NCBI RefSeq assembly: GCF_013978595.1
Contig: NZ_JACDTZ010000002.1
Location: forward strand, 372,001 to 436,000
Direction: 5' to 3'
Source of the DNA: Corynebacterium haematomassiliense
GTDB lineage: Bacteria > Actinomycetota > Actinomycetes > Mycobacteriales > Mycobacteriaceae
Length of the DNA: 64,000 nucleotides
The notes below the pieces were generated by a model. It made no database searches and was not told where the DNA came from. It saw only the letters and a program-made list of their open reading frames with translations. A program made the position numbers and the translations under genes. Positions 8,930 through 16,530 of the stretch are shown here, one piece after another. The number at the start of each line of letters is the position of its first letter. Position 1 is the stretch's first letter.

Positions 8930-8986
8930 CGAGCGCACAAAGGCACTGCACTGCGGGGATACGCCTGCGACCGGCAGAGCCGGACT

Positions 8987-9019
8987 GAATACGGGATTGA
9001 CCACGTTCACCCCGTATTC
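8987..9019. repeat. 9-bp inverted repeat enclosing GGATTGACCAC, upstream of the DUF4192 gene
   Basis: GAATACGGG (8987-8995) pairs perfectly with CCCGTATTC (9011-9019), with GGATTGACCAC at 8994-9004 overlapping the arm and loop. It ends a few bases before the ribosome-binding site AAAGGAG, so it could be an operator or an mRNA hairpin. The same 11-mer recurs before the next small gene. Confidence 0.6.
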
Positions 9020-9037
9020 GTGCAAAGGAGCACTGCC

Positions 9038-10060
9038 ATGTCCACTCATTCCCACACGCTTGCATCTCACGGCGAGATCCTCGCGAACCTCCCCGGCATC
9101 CTCGGCTTCTACCCGAACAACTCGCTGATCCTCGCGTTCTTCGTCGACGACGAGGGCGTCGACACCGTCCGCCTCGGCCCGGTCGCGCGGTTCGATCTGG
9201 ACGAGGCCGTGGAGAAGCTCACCGAGAGTCGCGAGCGGTTCGCAGCGTGGGTCCACCACCTCGAACTCGACGCTGTTATCGCGTACATGATCAGCGATGA
9301 CATTGCGCAGCCGGTCTTTGACGAGACGGCCACGTATCTCACTAGTGGGGCAGTGCACCTACCGCCGCTGCTCGGGGTGGTGCAAGTGCCCGAGATCGTC
9401 ACCGGGGCTGCGTGGTGGTCTGTGTACCAGCATCCGCTCATCGACGAGCCGCGCCACGGCGTTGTCGGCGAGGTCGCCGCATCGGCGGCGCTGCGGCAGA
9501 TGCTAGAGCACACCGGCGAGCTGCCGGAGCCGAGCAAAGACGACATCGAGGCACGCCTGAACAGCACCGATCACGGCATCGACGCTGCCGAGCACGCCGA
9601 CATCATCGAAGACGCGCTGGCGTATATCCCGCCCATGTTCTCCGACGTGCTGCAGCGTGAATACGAGCAGGCGGCGGCAGGAATAACCCAGCCGAGCACG
9701 CGCGCTGTTCGATCGGCGCTGAAATGCTTCACCACGCCGCGCTTGCGAGACGCGCTGCTCGCGGCGCTGCTCGATGACCCGCAGGCGGGCCTACGGTTCG
9801 CGGAGCAGGTTATGCGTGCTGTCCCGACCAGCTGGCCAGGGATGCGCGCGCAGCTCACCACCACGGTTGCCGTGCTTGCGCACGCCACAGGCCAGCCGGG
9901 ACTAGCTGGCGTGGCCGCGCACCGAGCCACCGAGATCGGGCCAGACGAGAACTTCCCGTCGTTGGTGGCGAAGCTGACCGACATCGGCCAAGGCGAGCGG
10001 ATGGTCGAACTCGTCCGCGAGGGCGCCGAGAAGACCCGCACGATCTTGTTCACCGAGTAG
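9038..10060 (+). CDS. DUF4192 domain-containing protein
   Basis: 340 aa from ATG 9038, chosen because AAAGGAG at 9024-9030 is well placed. The N-terminal LPGILGFYPNNSLILAFF and LGPVARFDL segments are typical of the actinobacterial DUF4192 family, found in chromosomes and integrated elements. It appears soluble and cytoplasmic. The function is unknown. It heads a short cluster with a 47-aa peptide and an SSB-like protein, suggesting a plasmid or integrative-element maintenance module. It is followed by its own terminator. Confidence 0.85.
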   Translation: MSTHSHTLASHGEILANLPGILGFYPNNSLILAFFVDDEGVDTVRLGPVARFDLDEAVEKLTESRERFAAWVHHLELDAVIAYMISDDIAQPVFDETATYLTSGAVHLPPLLGVVQVPEIVTGAAWWSVYQHPLIDEPRHGVVGEVAASAALRQMLEHTGELPEPSKDDIEARLNSTDHGIDAAEHADIIEDALAYIPPMFSDVLQREYEQAAAGITQPSTRAVRSALKCFTTPRLRDALLAALLDDPQAGLRFAEQVMRAVPTSWPGMRAQLTTTVAVLAHATGQPGLAGVAAHRATEIGPDENFPSLVAKLTDIGQGERMVELVREGAEKTRTILFTE

Positions 10061-10069
10061 CACCACACA

Positions 10070-10104
10070 CCCCGTTGCAGCGATGCAACGGGGTTTCTTT
10101 TTTT
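10070..10104 (+). terminator. Rho-independent terminator after the DUF4192 gene
   Basis: A perfect 10-bp stem (10070-10079 with 10084-10093) with a GCGA tetraloop, followed by TTTCTTTTTTT. Confidence 0.9.
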
Positions 10105-10186
10105 CTCGTCGGCCGTGGCTTGCGACAGCAGACACTTCAACGAGGCAGGGGAGCGACCCCTAGACAGCAGAGCTGTCTCCAACAGA

Positions 10187-10204
10187 CGGATTGACCACCA
10201 ATCC
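10187..10204. repeat. Short inverted repeat with GGATTGACCAC before a small gene
   Basis: GGATTG (10188-10193) pairs with CAATCC (10199-10204). The 11-mer GGATTGACCAC (10188-10198) is identical to the one at 8994-9004. In both cases a ribosome-binding site follows within about 20 nt. Confidence 0.5.
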
Positions 10205-10221
10205 GAACAAGGAGGCACGTG

Positions 10222-10365
10222 ATGCGCGACATCACCCACACCGACCTGGAACTGCTCTACCAGCTCGCCGACGGCATCGACGGCGAGGACGCCGATCCGG
10301 GTGCAGCACAAGAACTGCGCGACCTAGAGGCGGCAGGCACGCCGCTGCCCTGGGCAGTGCTGTAA
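10222..10365 (+). CDS. Small acidic protein, 47 aa, function unknown
   Basis: The frame from ATG 10222 (or GTG 10219) encodes 47 aa ending in TPLPWAVL. It is rich in Asp, Glu and Leu, probably helical, with no cysteines. AAGGAGG at 10209-10215 is a strong ribosome-binding site, supporting a real gene. It lies between the DUF4192 and SSB-like genes and shares a leader motif with the former. It could be a small regulator or antirestriction-type peptide, but nothing in the sequence decides this. Confidence 0.6.
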   Translation: MRDITHTDLELLYQLADGIDGEDADPGAAQELRDLEAAGTPLPWAVL

Positions 10366-10455
10366 CGACAGCGCAACCCCCCGCAGCAGCAAAGCAGCTG
10401 CTTCAACACCCACATTGCACGGCAATTCACACCCACCCACATAAGGAGAACCATC

Positions 10456-10887
10456 ATGTCCAACCCCTTCAACAACGGCACCATCGTCGGCAACGCAGCT
10501 CGCGCACCGAAGCTGTTCGAGCACGCAAACGGCGGTGCGACGGTGAAGCTCAGCGTCTATGCGCGCAACACCTTCAAGAACAAGGCCACCGGCAAGGTGG
10601 AAAGCGAGATCGTGGAGCTGACCGGCTACGTCCAGGACGCGAAGAACCCCGGCGTGTTCGGCTGCATCGGGTCCGGCGACCGTGTCGCAGTGAGCTACTC
10701 GCTGAAGACCGACGTCTACACCGACAAGGACGGTGTGAAGCACTACCCGCTGGTCGCCCGTATCGACACCGTGCAGCTGATCGACTCCAAGAAAGAGTCC
10801 GCTGCGCGCGCAGCCCGTCGCGGAGGCGAGGCGGCGAACGCCGCCCTGGCTGGCGCTGACGCCGACAACGACGAAGCACCGTTCTAA
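10456..10887 (+). CDS. Single-stranded DNA-binding-like protein (OB fold), element-encoded
   Basis: 143 aa. The N-terminal GTIVGNAARAPKLF and later VKLSVYARNTF segments fit an SSB-type OB fold. The C-terminus DNDEAPF resembles the acidic SSB tip (DDDIPF) that recruits partner proteins. It differs from chromosomal SSB in having a short Ala-rich linker, so it is probably a plasmid or ICE accessory SSB. The gene follows AAGGAG and is closed by a terminator at 10895. Confidence 0.75.
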   Translation: MSNPFNNGTIVGNAARAPKLFEHANGGATVKLSVYARNTFKNKATGKVESEIVELTGYVQDAKNPGVFGCIGSGDRVAVSYSLKTDVYTDKDGVKHYPLVARIDTVQLIDSKKESAARAARRGGEAANAALAGADADNDEAPF

Positions 10888-11336
10888 CAACGACACCCCG
10901 CAGGGAAACCTGCGGGGTTATTTTTTTCAACTATTTCACGGTGTTGATCCAGCTCTTTCACGGCCTTACCCAACTGAACAAAACCCAACAGCCCTAGCAT
11001 CAGCTTGGCGATCGGGGTGGAGTCTTTTGAGTAGGTCTGTCCCTCCTTGAGGAACTTCACCGACACTCCTTTGCTGACTAGCTCGTCAACAATGGCGTAC
11101 AGATCCGTCAGTGAACGCGCGCACCGATCCATCGACGTGACGACAAGCTGATCTCCTGCACGGACATATCGCATTGCTTCATCAAGTCCAGGGCGCTCAC
11201 GCGATCCACCACTGGCCTTATCCGTGTAATAGGTGAAGACCTTCTCTGCCTTGAGTTGTTCAATCTGACGATCAAGGTTCTGATCTTTCGAACTCACCCG
11301 GGCATAGCCCACCTTTTGTCCTGAGATCGCCCCCAA
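10884..11336 (-). pseudogene. Truncated Tn3-type serine resolvase/invertase
   Basis: The N-terminal catalytic domain is intact: GYARVSSKDQNLDRQ with the nucleophile Ser15, and later MDRCARSL. After about residue 125 the normal helix E and DNA-binding helix-turn-helix are missing, replaced by an unrelated tail that runs through the SSB terminator. The usual length is 180-200 aa against 150 here. It is probably an inactive relic of a transposon whose right part was lost when the SSB module was joined. Confidence 0.8.
10895..10927 (+). terminator. Rho-independent terminator after the SSB-like gene
   Basis: A perfect 10-bp stem (10895-10904 with 10909-10918) with a GAAA loop, then TATTTTTTT. It lies inside the 3' end of the convergent resolvase fragment. 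Confidence 0.9.
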
Positions 11337-11508
11337 CTGTTCAGTGATCTCCAGAGGCAGTGACGGTTCTGTTCCGTTAGTCTTGGAACTAACCCTAGCG
11401 AACAGGAAGTTTTTTCATTCACAAATTGTTCGCTTGGGGTGTACCCCAGGTGCCCCTACCAGCGCCCGCAGTTGAAGGCTTCACCTACCAAATGGTAAAG
11501 TTAGCTAT
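11337..11508. other. Intergenic region before the TetR gene
   Basis: No gene is seen. It contains the resolvase upstream region (possible res remnants around 11385-11420) and the TetR operator/promoter at its right end. Confidence 0.5.
11486..11501 (+). promoter_or_regulatory. Candidate TetR operator overlapping a leaderless -10
   Basis: The inverted repeat TACCA-AA-TGGTA (11486-11497) overlaps a -10 box TAAAGT (11496-11501) that lies 7 nt before ATG 11509. Repressor binding here would block transcription of its own operon. Confidence 0.5.
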
Positions 11509-12054
11509 ATGCGAACCAGTCAGCGCTCCGAGATCCTGGAAGCTGCCCTCCGCGTCATGAACGCAGCGGAGGGTGGCGACATTACCCTTGACGCAGTGGC
11601 CCACGAGGCCGGGCTCACCAAACCGGGATTGCTATATCACTTCCGCAACCGCGACGTACTGCTCGCCGCGATCGTCGACCACGCTGCGGCCAACGTCGAG
11701 AACGACATGACTGCCACCCTTGGCAAGCCCCTCGAGAACGCCAACGCCACCGAGCGGCTCCTGAGCTACGTTCACGTCGCCGCCCACGGGGCCGCCAAGC
11801 GCGCCGAGTTCATCATCTGGGGCCAAGCGACGTACCGGCCCGAACTCACCGAACCGTGGACTACGCGGATGGGCCGCTGGCTCGAACTCCCGGACGATCT
11901 CGACGCCGCCACCCGAGCCAGGCTGACCACCGCCCGACTCGCCGCCGACGGACTCTGGGGCGCCCAGGCCACAGGTGTGTCCACCCTCCACGGCGCGGAT
12001 CTCGAAGCCGTCGTCTCCAGCATTCGCTCCCTGATCGAAGGAACAACCCCATGA
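11509..12054 (+). CDS. TetR/AcrR-family repressor of an SMR efflux operon
   Basis: 181 aa. The N-terminal helix-turn-helix includes ITLDAVAHEAGLTKPGLLYH, followed by FRNRDVLLAAIVD, typical of TetR proteins. The C-terminal ligand domain is variable, with two conserved-looking Trp residues (IIWGQATY and GLWGAQ). Its stop overlaps the start of the first SMR gene (ATGA), so the three genes form one operon. The expected role is ligand-released repression of the efflux pair, the ligand probably being a cationic biocide (inference). Confidence 0.9.
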   Translation: MRTSQRSEILEAALRVMNAAEGGDITLDAVAHEAGLTKPGLLYHFRNRDVLLAAIVDHAAANVENDMTATLGKPLENANATERLLSYVHVAAHGAAKRAEFIIWGQATYRPELTEPWTTRMGRWLELPDDLDAATRARLTTARLAADGLWGAQATGVSTLHGADLEAVVSSIRSLIEGTTP

Positions 12055-12410
12055 AGCAGTGGTTCCTGCTCGCTGGTGCCATCACTACCGAAGTGGCGGC
12101 GACGCTGTCTCTCAAGGCGGCGCTCAATCACCCATCCTGGTACATCGTGGTTGCTGCCGGATACATCGGCGCTTTCGTCTTCCTCACCTTCTGCCTGCGC
12201 GAAGGAATGCAGATCGGCGTCGCCTATGGCATCTGGGGAGCCAGCGGGGTCGTGCTCGCCGCTGTGCTATCCGCCGCGATTTTCGGTGAACCTCTGACTG
12301 CTGTGATGGGTCTTGGAATGGTTCTGATCATCAGCGGTGTCCTCACCGTCGAACTCGGCTCCCAGAAAGCTCAGCAAACCGCAGCCCAGGAAGCAGGAGT
12401 CAACTCATGA
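12051..12410 (+). CDS. SMR-family multidrug efflux subunit 1
   Basis: 119 aa with four membrane helices. The essential membrane glutamate is present in GAITTEVAATLSLK, and GVAYGIWGASGVVL in helix 3 matches the SMR signature. Adjacent paired SMR genes usually encode heterodimeric pumps (YkkCD/EbrAB type) that export quaternary ammonium or other cations with proton antiport. It is translationally coupled on both sides. Confidence 0.92.
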   Translation: MKQWFLLAGAITTEVAATLSLKAALNHPSWYIVVAAGYIGAFVFLTFCLREGMQIGVAYGIWGASGVVLAAVLSAAIFGEPLTAVMGLGMVLIISGVLTVELGSQKAQQTAAQEAGVNS

Positions 12411-12736
12411 GATGGATCTTCCTCGCAGGCGCCATCTTGTCCGAAGTCGTCGCGACCATGTCGCTACGAGCCTCCGACGGTGGCCGGGTGAAGAAATGGT
12501 TCATCGGCGTCATCGCGGGGTATCTCGTGGCGTTCGTCGCCTTAAGTCTCGCCTTGGCCGACGGCATGGCCCTTGGCGTCGCCTACGGCATCTGGGCAGC
12601 ATCCGGCGTAGCTCTCACCGCGATCCTCGCCCGGGTCATCTTCCACGAACCCCTCACCCGAACCATGGCCCTCGGCATCCTCTTCATCGCCGTCGGAGTT
12701 CTCACCGTTGAAATCGGCGCCAACTTGGCGAACTGA
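12407..12736 (+). CDS. SMR-family multidrug efflux subunit 2
   Basis: 109 aa with four membrane helices, paralogous to the preceding gene. The key Glu lies in GAILSEVVATMSLR, and the helix 3 motif is GVAYGIWAASGVAL. The start overlaps the previous stop by 4 nt (ATGA). The charge distribution differs: subunit 1 ends in a longer polar tail, and this one has a basic first loop (GGRVKKW). That fits an asymmetric heterodimer. Confidence 0.92.
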   Translation: MRWIFLAGAILSEVVATMSLRASDGGRVKKWFIGVIAGYLVAFVALSLALADGMALGVAYGIWAASGVALTAILARVIFHEPLTRTMALGILFIAVGVLTVEIGANLAN

Positions 12737-12841
12737 CGCATTTCCGCAGGTAAACCAGGCAGATTGGTGTGCCCCAGGTGCACCACGAGGCGCACAGACA
12801 AAGGCTCCCCAATGAGCGCCTGTGGGCCTAGCGTTGTGGAT

Positions 12842-13156
12842 GTGATCACCTGTGTCGTCCACTACACCATCGACCCCGACCAGATCGCGGCCTTTGAACA
12901 GTTCGCCCGCGCTTGGATGCGGCATGTCGACGAACACGGCGGCACCCACCACGGGTACTACCTACCCGCGGAAAGTGTGAGTGACCGTGCGGAATCCCTG
13001 TTCAGCTTCCCCAGCCTGGCTGCCTACGAGCAGTACCGCACCTTGTTCGGCACCCACCCGGACTTCATCGCCGCTGACCGGATTCGAGACGAGTCCGGGT
13101 GCGTCCTGCGGTACGAGCGCACCTTCATGCGGCCGCTCCTACCCCAGGGACACTGA
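12842..13156 (+). CDS. NIPSNAP-family protein
   Basis: About 104 aa from GTG 12842; an upstream ATG at 12812 would add 10 residues of non-family sequence. ITCVVHYTIDPDQIAAFEQFARAW and FPSLAAYEQYRTLF are typical of small NIPSNAP/dimeric alpha-beta barrel proteins. The biochemical role is unknown. It follows the SMR genes by about 100 nt but has no clear ribosome-binding site, so co-expression is uncertain. Confidence 0.7.
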   Translation: MITCVVHYTIDPDQIAAFEQFARAWMRHVDEHGGTHHGYYLPAESVSDRAESLFSFPSLAAYEQYRTLFGTHPDFIAADRIRDESGCVLRYERTFMRPLLPQGH

Positions 13157-13410
13157 AAGGGACTCCGGCAGCACGCTCGGCACAACCCACAACGCCGCAG
13201 GTCAGCGCGTACAGATGGGTGTACCCCAAAAGCCTCATGTCTCGATTATGCCTCACAAACCCCTACCGAGCACCACCCTGCGACAACTTAGGGCGAGACG
13301 CTTTAGTGAGACGGGGAGGAGGCCAATTGCCCCATGAAACGGTCTCACATTCCAGTTCCTGCCGGGTGTCTCATAAAACTTTAGGTTTTCAGGACGCTCC
13401 GCGACCGCTA
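13157..13410. other. Intergenic, probable mobile-element debris
   Basis: No gene is seen. The stretch precedes the IS481 remnant and probably contains one degenerate IS end, but no clear inverted repeat partner was found. Confidence 0.4.
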
Positions 13411-13580
13411 GTGGGCCATATAAGCGAGTCGGGTGTGGTCATCGACAGCGGCATGGACGTGGTCGAACCCGATCGGGTCTTCCGGTCGCGGATCGGTCGT
13501 GGACTCGCCAACCGCCGCTGTCGGGGATGCGGCTGAGTTTCTTCACATCGATATGGATGAGCTTGCCTGGCCACCAGCAA
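13411..13580 (-). pseudogene. IS481-family transposase fragment (frameshifted)
   Basis: On the minus strand one frame reads PGKLIHIDVKKLSRIPDSGG and a second, shifted frame continues as GFDHVHAAVDDHTRLAYMAH. Together they match the catalytic core of IS481 transposases (HxD and the second Asp region). The shift between them and the missing ends show an inactive fragment. Confidence 0.7.
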
Positions 13581-13624
13581 CGCTCTCGCATGCGTGGTCA
13601 AGCGGGCGTTACCGTTGGGCGTAG

Positions 13625-13674
13625 AGGCCTCCTGGCAGTGAAGAACTAGACAGCTCCACTAAGCCAGGAGGCCT
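13625..13674. repeat. 12-bp perfect inverted repeat
   Basis: AGGCCTCCTGGC (13625-13636) is the reverse complement of 13663-13674, with a 26-nt spacer. It may be a terminator-like hairpin or an IS-associated structure between the IS481 fragment and the mercury operon. Confidence 0.55.
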
Positions 13675-13680
13675 AGCTAT

Positions 13681-13945
13681 TTCACAAGACCGAAAGTGCC
13701 ACCAACGTCACGGTCGAGTACAACTAGTGGGTGTCACTGTGGCTTTCCGAAGTCCACCACACTGACGTTCCCGTCATTGCGGGGGCGGTACAGAGGGCTC
13801 CTGACGGATTGCCCGAAGCCCTCTGCACGAATTGACTTCCGGCCTGATGCCGCTGTACCAACCTGTCCTGATAGGCGGGCGCCTCGTTTGCCAGTAGATG
13901 GGCAAGGTTCCCTCTCCCCCTTGCTTTTTGGGAGTCCTCGGCCAG
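13681..13945. other. Gene-free junction between IS debris and the mer operon
   Basis: Only short frames are present. TNVTVEYN followed by a stop, near 13700-13725, resembles a transposase C-terminus but is too short to claim. Base composition shifts from here into the mercury segment. Confidence 0.4.
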
Positions 13946-14902
13946 CTACGGGATCGTGCCTGGCCGGTCCTCGGTCGAGTTGTTGTCCGGAGTTGGTGTG
14001 CAGCAGTCGGGTTCCCCGCTTTGCCCGGGGCCCTCGCCTGTGGGCGGCGTTCCCTGTCTGATGCGCAGTCTCCTGCGCCGGTTGAGGGCGGCCAATGCCG
14101 ATGCGAGCACCACGGCTGCGGCGAGGGCTGCGATCAGGGTGCTGTTGTCGCTGATCCAGGCGCTGGCGGCGGCTGACCATACGGCGAGGCTGTTGGCCTG
14201 TGCGGTTCCGCCGGTGGCGGCGGGATACCAATACCAGCTGAGGTAGGCGCCGGTTATGGTGAGGATGAAGGCGGCGATGCGGTTGCTGTGCTTGGCCAGG
14301 CCGGTGATTCTTCGCCCGAGGGCGGCCCCGGCGATGGCCGTGCCTGCCGAAACGAGCATCAGGACAGTGGCCGAGCCTGCGGCGTAGGCGGCGAAGACCG
14401 CGAGCAGCCCGGCGTAGCTGGCGACGGCCTGGGCTTGGGCGATCACGGCCAGGAGCACCCCGAGGGTGCAGCCGAGGGATGCTGCGGCGTATCCGACCCC
14501 GAAGGCCACCATGCGCCCGGTTTTGTGACCTGCCCCTGCGGCTTCTTGTGTGCGGGGTTTCGTGGCCCAGGCCGGCAGACGGAGCCGTGGTGTGAGTCCG
14601 GTGAGCATGGCCAGGCCCAGCAGGAGAAGGATCACCCCGGTGGCCATTCCCAGCCAGGGCGCTGCGCTGATCAGGGTCCTGGCGCCCGCGCTGACGATCA
14701 GCCCGAAGGCTGCCAGGGTCCCGGCGAAGCCGAGGCTGAGCGCGAGCCCGGCCCGGAGCCCGTGGGTCAGACGCAGCGCGAGCGGGCGCGTCCGGGCGTC
14801 CCCGATGGTCTGGGCTATCCAGGCGGGCAGGAGGGCGAAACCGCAGGGATTGACCGGGGCAATCATTCCAGCGGCGAAGGCCAGGGCAAGCAGGGCTGTC
14901 AT
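13946..14902 (-). CDS. CcdA/DsbD-like membrane protein of the mer operon
   Basis: 318 aa, with six or more membrane helices. PVNPCGFALLPAW (Cys20) and ASLGCTLGVLL (Cys145) are the paired cysteines of the CcdA/DsbD family, which moves electrons across the membrane. The C-terminal cytoplasmic tail carries an extra vicinal pair, Cys300-Cys301 (EPDCCTPTP). It overlaps the thioredoxin-like gene by 4 nt, so it probably re-reduces that lipoprotein or moves Hg(II) across the membrane (inference). It is the last gene of the operon. Codon and base use resemble high-GC Micrococcaceae-type mercury operons more than the flanks. Confidence 0.85.
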   Translation of the reverse strand: MTALLALAFAAGMIAPVNPCGFALLPAWIAQTIGDARTRPLALRLTHGLRAGLALSLGFAGTLAAFGLIVSAGARTLISAAPWLGMATGVILLLLGLAMLTGLTPRLRLPAWATKPRTQEAAGAGHKTGRMVAFGVGYAAASLGCTLGVLLAVIAQAQAVASYAGLLAVFAAYAAGSATVLMLVSAGTAIAGAALGRRITGLAKHSNRIAAFILTITGAYLSWYWYPAATGGTAQANSLAVWSAAASAWISDNSTLIAALAAAVVLASALAALNRRRRLRIRQGTPPTGEGPGQSGEPDCCTPTPDNNSTEDRPGTIP

Positions 14903-15462
14903 TGGGCGCCGGCCTTGGTGAGTTCTTCTTGGATCTTTTCCGCAGACGGGTCGGTGGCCCGGAAGGTAACGTCGCCCTTCGCGTCGACCACCACCAGGGT
15001 GCTTATGGAGGTGACCTTGTACCGGGTGGTCAGTGTGGCCCCGGTGTCGATGACGGCAGGGAGCTCAGGGGCCTTGATGTAATCGCGGAATCCGTTGATG
15101 GTCTCCTTCGGTTCTCGGGGGTCCACGTCCACCAGGAGGTAGTCGGCCGAGCTTCCCAGGGCCGTGGAGGCCTTGTTCAGGGAATCGGCCCCTTCCACAC
15201 ACTCACCGCATCCGGCAGAGAAGAAGAACAGTGCTGCGGGCTTACCGTCCGGGATGGTCCGGGTAGTGCCGTCAATGTCGGAGACCGTAACAGCAACGGC
15301 ACCGGCCGCGTCGGGCGACGAACCGCCTGGCGCGGCCGACGGGCCGCTCGGTGAGCTGGCGCAGGCGGTTGTCAGTGCCATGACCGCTGTCAGAAACAGG
15401 GCGGAGGCGAGGTGCCTGGGCCGGGGAACGGACAGAGAACGGCGGGATCTCGGGTATGTCAT
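14899..15462 (-). CDS. Thioredoxin-like lipoprotein of the mer operon
   Basis: 187 aa from ATG 15462. A signal peptide ends in TTAC (Cys34), predicting a membrane-anchored lipoprotein. The thioredoxin/TlpA-like domain has the redox motif AGCGECV (Cys85, Cys88) after the beta strand AALFFFS, and a cis-Pro candidate in VTSISTLVV. It would act outside the membrane, with the CcdA-like protein as likely electron donor. Within a mercury operon it may keep cell-surface Hg ligands reduced or bind Hg(II) itself. Confidence 0.85.
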   Translation of the reverse strand: MTYPRSRRSLSVPRPRHLASALFLTAVMALTTACASSPSGPSAAPGGSSPDAAGAVAVTVSDIDGTTRTIPDGKPAALFFFSAGCGECVEGADSLNKASTALGSSADYLLVDVDPREPKETINGFRDYIKAPELPAVIDTGATLTTRYKVTSISTLVVVDAKGDVTFRATDPSAEKIQEELTKAGAQ

Positions 15463-15500
15463 GGTGTCTGGTGGTTCCTTCCAGGAATGGGGATGGGGAC

Positions 15501-15824
15501 TCAGGCGGTGCCGTGGTCGGTGCGGTGGTGCTCGGGGGATGCGGGAGGGCAGCAGTCGTCGGTCCTGTGGCGTTTTCGCTGCCTGGTGACGGCGATGATC
15601 CCGGCCAGGAGCACCGTGGCGGCCGCGAGTAACACGAGGGGATTTGAGAAGAATCCGGCGATCGCGCCGAGGGCTCCGGCGGCGATGAGGATGGGTCCTG
15701 CGCAGCACAGGATCATGGCCGCTGCTATGCCGATTCCTGCGGCCAGTGTGTGGTATCGCCCGGGGCGACCGGTCTGCCGGACGGGTTGATGGCCGGTGTC
15801 TGGCTGTTCTGGGTGCTGGGTCAT
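15501..15824 (-). CDS. Small mercury-transport-like membrane protein (MerT/MerF-like)
   Basis: 107 aa with two membrane helices. A vicinal pair Cys40-Cys41 in the first helix (ILCCAGPILIAAG) matches the Hg(II)-binding pair of MerT/MerF-type importers. A second pair, Cys91-Cys92, sits in a His-rich cytoplasmic tail (DDCCPPASPEHH). It probably imports Hg(II) and hands it to the reductase. It lies between merB and the thioredoxin-like gene. Confidence 0.8.
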   Translation of the reverse strand: MTQHPEQPDTGHQPVRQTGRPGRYHTLAAGIGIAAAMILCCAGPILIAAGALGAIAGFFSNPLVLLAAATVLLAGIIAVTRQRKRHRTDDCCPPASPEHHRTDHGTA

Positions 15825-15842
15825 GTCATGTCCTTTTAAAGC

Positions 15843-16496
15843 TCAGCAGCAGGAGTCCTGCGCCGCGGGGGCCCGCGTGGCGGCCGCGGCGAGGAGGGCG
15901 GCGGCCATGGCGGCACCGGCCCGGTGTGCCGCCTCGATGTCCAGGACTTCGCCGTCGGGATGGGAATCCAACCACGGCTGGGCGTCCTCGCGGGAGGCGA
16001 AGTAGTGGACCTGGTTGCAGAACGATGACCGCACCGGCCCCGTGCCCGGGTGGCTGATGATGGACACGACGGCGGTGGCCGGCTGCACGGAGGTCACCGT
16101 GCCGTCCGCGCCCGTCATCACCCGGATGAGGGTCCCGCTACCCGGGGAGGTCGACTCAATGGTTGCGGCCTTCCCGATCAGGGCCGGGAAGAAGAGGGTG
16201 TCCAGGGCGCACCAGGTGTAGAGCTGTTCCCCGGCCAGGGTGAAGCGATGCGGGGTGGGCCGCATCGTCAGGGCCAGGCCGATGATGCGGCCCTCGTCGT
16301 CGTACTCGGTGTCCGGGACGGCGGCCAGTCCCTGCCGGACCGTGTCTTCGCTCCGGCCACTGGCGGTGGCCAGTTCGGCGACCGTGACGGGCTCGCCCTC
16401 GGCCAGGAGCCGCAGCAGCGGCACGAACAAGTCCGGGTCTATTCCGGAGCGCGCGGGGGACAACAGATAGGTGAGGGCCTGGTCGGTGGCGGTCAT
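15843..16496 (-). CDS. merB: Organomercurial lyase MerB
   Basis: 217 aa. The catalytic residues fall at the canonical positions: Cys96 and Asp99 in YTWCALD, and Cys160 in SSFCNQVHYF (159 in the R831b enzyme). MerB cleaves the carbon-mercury bond and releases Hg(II) to MerA in the cytoplasm. The N-terminus contains the helical winged-helix-like domain. The protein ends with Asp-Ser-Cys216-Cys217, an extra vicinal pair that I do not recall from well-studied MerB proteins. It lies 34 nt downstream of merA in the operon. Confidence 0.93.
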   Translation of the reverse strand: MTATDQALTYLLSPARSGIDPDLFVPLLRLLAEGEPVTVAELATASGRSEDTVRQGLAAVPDTEYDDEGRIIGLALTMRPTPHRFTLAGEQLYTWCALDTLFFPALIGKAATIESTSPGSGTLIRVMTGADGTVTSVQPATAVVSIISHPGTGPVRSSFCNQVHYFASREDAQPWLDSHPDGEVLDIEAAHRAGAAMAAALLAAAATRAPAAQDSCC

Positions 16497-16530
16497 GGCA
16501 TTCCTTTGCTTCGGTAGTGGGGGCTGCAGC

